Shown here: positions 62,260-64,000 of the stretch, in pieces
Layout: each line of letters starts with the position of its first letter
Position numbering within the stretch: the stretch's first letter is position 1
Assembly (NCBI GenBank): GCA_963825765.1
Contig: CAWGUU010000024.1
Location: 1 to 64,000, forward strand
Source: CAWGUU01 sp963825765
GTDB lineage: Bacteria > Actinomycetota > Acidimicrobiia > Acidimicrobiales > AC-14
Length of the DNA: 64,000 nt
Reading direction: 5' to 3'
Made by a program: the position numbers and the translations under genes
The notes under the pieces: generated by a model
What the model saw: the letters and a program-made list of their open reading frames with translations, nothing else
Databases searched by the model: none
Told to the model about the DNA's origin: nothing

Positions 62260-64000
62260 GGGGGGCCCAGGACAGGAGCAACCACTTCTCCCCGACGCTG
62301 GGGAACCGCACCAGGGCCTCCGTCTTGTCGCCCGAACCCTTGATCTCCAGCACGACGCCCTCACCCCATTTGGCGTGGACCACGTCGCTGCCGACGCCGA
62401 TCCCGAGTCGTTCCGCCCCCGTGGTGCGTGGCGGCCCCGGTCGCGTGGCGGCGTCGACGATGCGGTCCCGCCCCGACCGGTAGACGCCCGAGCCGGAACC
62501 GCTCCCGCTACCGAAGCCGCTGGAGCCGCCACTCCCCCGCCTCCGGCTGCGGCTGCCTTCGACCAGGTCGGTCAGGTGGGCCGGGATCTCCTTGAGGAAC
62601 CGGCTGGGCGGGTTGTACTGGGTGGACCCGAACAGCATGCGGCTCCACGCGTGGGACAGGTAGAGGCGGCGGCGGGCCCGGGTGATCCCGACGTAGCAGA
62701 GCCGCCGCTCCTCTTCGAGCTCGTCCGGCTCCCCCAGGGAGCGCAGGTGCGGAAAGACGCCGTCCTCCAGGCCGATGAGGAACACGCCATCGAACTCGAG
62801 CCCCTTGGCCGTGTGGAGCGTCATCAGCACCACCGACGACTCGTCGGGGTCGATCTGGTCGGAATCGGCCACCAGGCTCACCGTCTCGAGGAAATCGGAG
62901 ATCCCCGACGGTCTGTCCTCGCCGTCCGCCTCCTCTTCGAACTGCCGTGCGAACCCGACCAGCTCGGCCAGGTTCTCCAGCCTGCCGTCGGCCTCGATCG
63001 AGCGCTCCGCCTGGAGCTCGGCGGCGTAGCCGGTGACGGCCAGCACCCGCTCGAGGGTCGCCGCCGGCCCCATCTCGGCGTCCCGGAGGTCCTGCAGGAG
63101 CACGGCCAGGTCACGGATGCCCCCCAGCGCCCGGCCGCTCACGCCCGCTTCCTCGGCTTTGGCCAGCGCGTCGACCAGCGGTCGGCCCGACGACGCCGCC
63201 CACGCCTCCAGCCGGGCGACGCTCGTGTCCCCCACCCCGCGCTTGGGGACGTTGATGATCCGCCGCAGCGACACCTCGTCGGACGGGTTCACGACCGCCC
63301 GCAGGTAGGCGAGGACGTCCTTCACCTCCCGGCGTTCGTAGAACCGGGTGCCGCCGATGACCTTGTACGGGATCCTGTGCCGGACCAGGTGCTCCTCCAG
63401 CACCCGGCTCTGGGCGTTGGTCCGGTAGAAGACCGCCATGTCCGACCACCGCCAGCCCTCGGACTCGTGCAGGCGGTGCATCTCCCGACCGACCCACTCG
63501 GCCTCGTCGGCCTCGTCCTCGGCGAAGTACCGCTGGATCAGCTCGCCGCCCACCTGCTCGGTCCAGAGGGCCTTGGGCTTGCGCATCAGGTTGTTGGCGA
63601 TGACCGAGTTGGCGGCGTCGAGGATGGTCTGGCTCGACCGGTAGTTCTGCTCGAGGACGATCAGGGTGGCGTCGGGGAACGAGTTCTCGAACTCGAGGAT
63701 GTTGCGGATGTCCGCGCCGCGAAACTTGTACACGCTGTTGTGGACGAGCACGCCGTCGGCCACGTAGGTGTGCGTCGGATCCACCTGGAGGTCGAACACG
63801 GGCCCGCTGTAGTCCTCGACGTCAACGGCGTCGACCCTCGCCGGCTCCAACTCGCCGTCGCGCTCGACCAGCACGGTCATGCCGACGCGCACGTGCGACA
63901 GCGGGACGAAGTCGTAGATCTCGTCGCCGACGGCGGCCCGGCGGTGGATACCGATGCCGGCCGCAGCGGACGCCGCTTTCGCCAGGGTGAGCGCCTCGAC
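62246..64000 (-). CDS. pcrA: PcrA/UvrD-type DNA helicase, C-terminal part, intein-containing (5' partial)
   Basis: Superfamily 1 helicase for DNA repair and replication restart. The window holds the part after the intein: SVYKFRGADIRNILEFE (motif III region), LEQNYRSSQTILDAAN (motif IV), WSDMAVFYRTNAQSRVLEE, RRIINVPKRGVGDTSV, VVLMTLHTAKGLEFDGVFLIGLEDG (motif V) and EEERRLCYVGITRARRRLYL (motif VI). The tail has a Ser/Gly/Arg-rich linker and a final VVHAKWGEGVVLEIKG PcrA-type Tudor-like domain. Stop TAG 62246-62248. The N-terminal helicase part and the intein N-terminus lie beyond the right edge. Confidence 0.95.
   Translation of the reverse strand, partial: VEALTLAKAASAAAGIGIHRRAAVGDEIYDFVPLSHVRVGMTVLVERDGELEPARVDAVDVEDYSGPVFDLQVDPTHTYVADGVLVHNSVYKFRGADIRNILEFENSFPDATLIVLEQNYRSSQTILDAANSVIANNLMRKPKALWTEQVGGELIQRYFAEDEADEAEWVGREMHRLHESEGWRWSDMAVFYRTNAQSRVLEEHLVRHRIPYKVIGGTRFYERREVKDVLAYLRAVVNPSDEVSLRRIINVPKRGVGDTSVARLEAWAASSGRPLVDALAKAEEAGVSGRALGGIRDLAVLLQDLRDAEMGPAATLERVLAVTGYAAELQAERSIEADGRLENLAELVGFARQFEEEADGEDRPSGISDFLETVSLVADSDQIDPDESSVVLMTLHTAKGLEFDGVFLIGLEDGVFPHLRSLGEPDELEEERRLCYVGITRARRRLYLSHAWSRMLFGSTQYNPPSRFLKEIPAHLTDLVEGSRSRRRGSGGSSGFGSGSGSGSGVYRSGRDRIVDAATRPGPPRTTGAERLGIGVGSDVVHAKWGEGVVLEIKGSGDKTEALVRFPSVGEKWLLLSWAPLKKG
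63737..64000 (-). other. Intein C-terminal part in PcrA/UvrD helicase
   Basis: The 88 residues before SVYKFRGAD do not belong to helicases. They end HTYVADGVLVHN, the intein C-terminal block (His-Asn), and the next residue is Ser, the +1 extein nucleophile. VGDEIYDFVPLSHVRVGMTV and VFDLQVDPTHTYVADG are Hint-domain strands. The site is within DDQ/SIYKFRGAD, a conserved ATP-binding helicase position where inteins like to insert. The N-terminal cysteine and any homing endonuclease lie outside the window. Confidence 0.9.

Overview
The window has two parts of different origin. Positions 1 to about 5,385 look planctomycetal: two secreted proteins ending in dockerin repeats and PEP-CTERM (VPEPST) sorting tails, followed by a DUF1549/DUF1553 cytochrome-c-like protein. 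G+C is visibly lower there, and every gene is cut by several small indels. From about 5.5 kb to the end the DNA is high-G+C and actinobacterial: two WhiB proteins, a SenX3-like kinase, DUF2510, DUF4235 and DUF2342-type proteins, an LLM-class F420-type oxidoreductase and mreB. An uncultured member of the Acidimicrobiia is the best guess (inference). The change near 5,385 cuts the last planctomycete gene short and is most simply an assembly chimera.

Region by region. 5.5-6.8 kb: poorly resolved small or membrane ORFs. 6.86-13.4 kb: a defence island with a type I restriction-modification operon (hsdR-hsdM-hsdS; hsdR and hsdM carry many one-base indels, hsdS is clean) and a convergent DUF6615-like PD-(D/E)XK-type protein, bordered by an initiator tRNA-fMet. 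13.5-32 kb: envelope and signalling genes, including UPF0182, a DivIVA/MuF-like fusion, a FecR-like lipoprotein paired with a large histidine kinase, a PDZ-Lon protease, a sortase, mreB, moaE, an HtrA-like protease, a metalloprotease, an MFS exporter and a SenX3-like kinase. 33-38.5 kb: whiB, an ECF sigma / zinc anti-sigma / RseB-like operon, tatA, an LLM oxidoreductase, a formiminotransferase and a second whiB. 38.6-42.3 kb: a VWA protein with an AAA+ chelatase-type ATPase. 43.6-57.6 kb: a concentration of TCA-cycle genes (sdhA, sdhB, mdh, icd, sucD, sucC) interspersed with purH-folD, a DnaJ-like and an SCP2-like gene. 57.6-62.3 kb: a solute-binding lipoprotein overlapping a NarL-type histidine kinase, with a convergent LuxR-type response regulator. 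62.2-64 kb: a PcrA/UvrD helicase interrupted by an intein that runs off the right edge.

The most system-like locus is 58.1-62.0 kb. The binding protein and the kinase overlap by ATGA, no permease genes are present, and nearly identical 16-bp palindromes lie upstream of both the binding-protein/kinase operon and the response-regulator gene. This suggests an autoregulated extracellular-ligand sensing module. Other points of interest are the DivIVA/MuF-like fusion, an mreB whose only plausible full-length start is CTG, three in-frame minisatellites, several palindromes or hairpins at gene starts, and a cluster of one-base insertions in hsdR/hsdM, at least eight of which create GATC.
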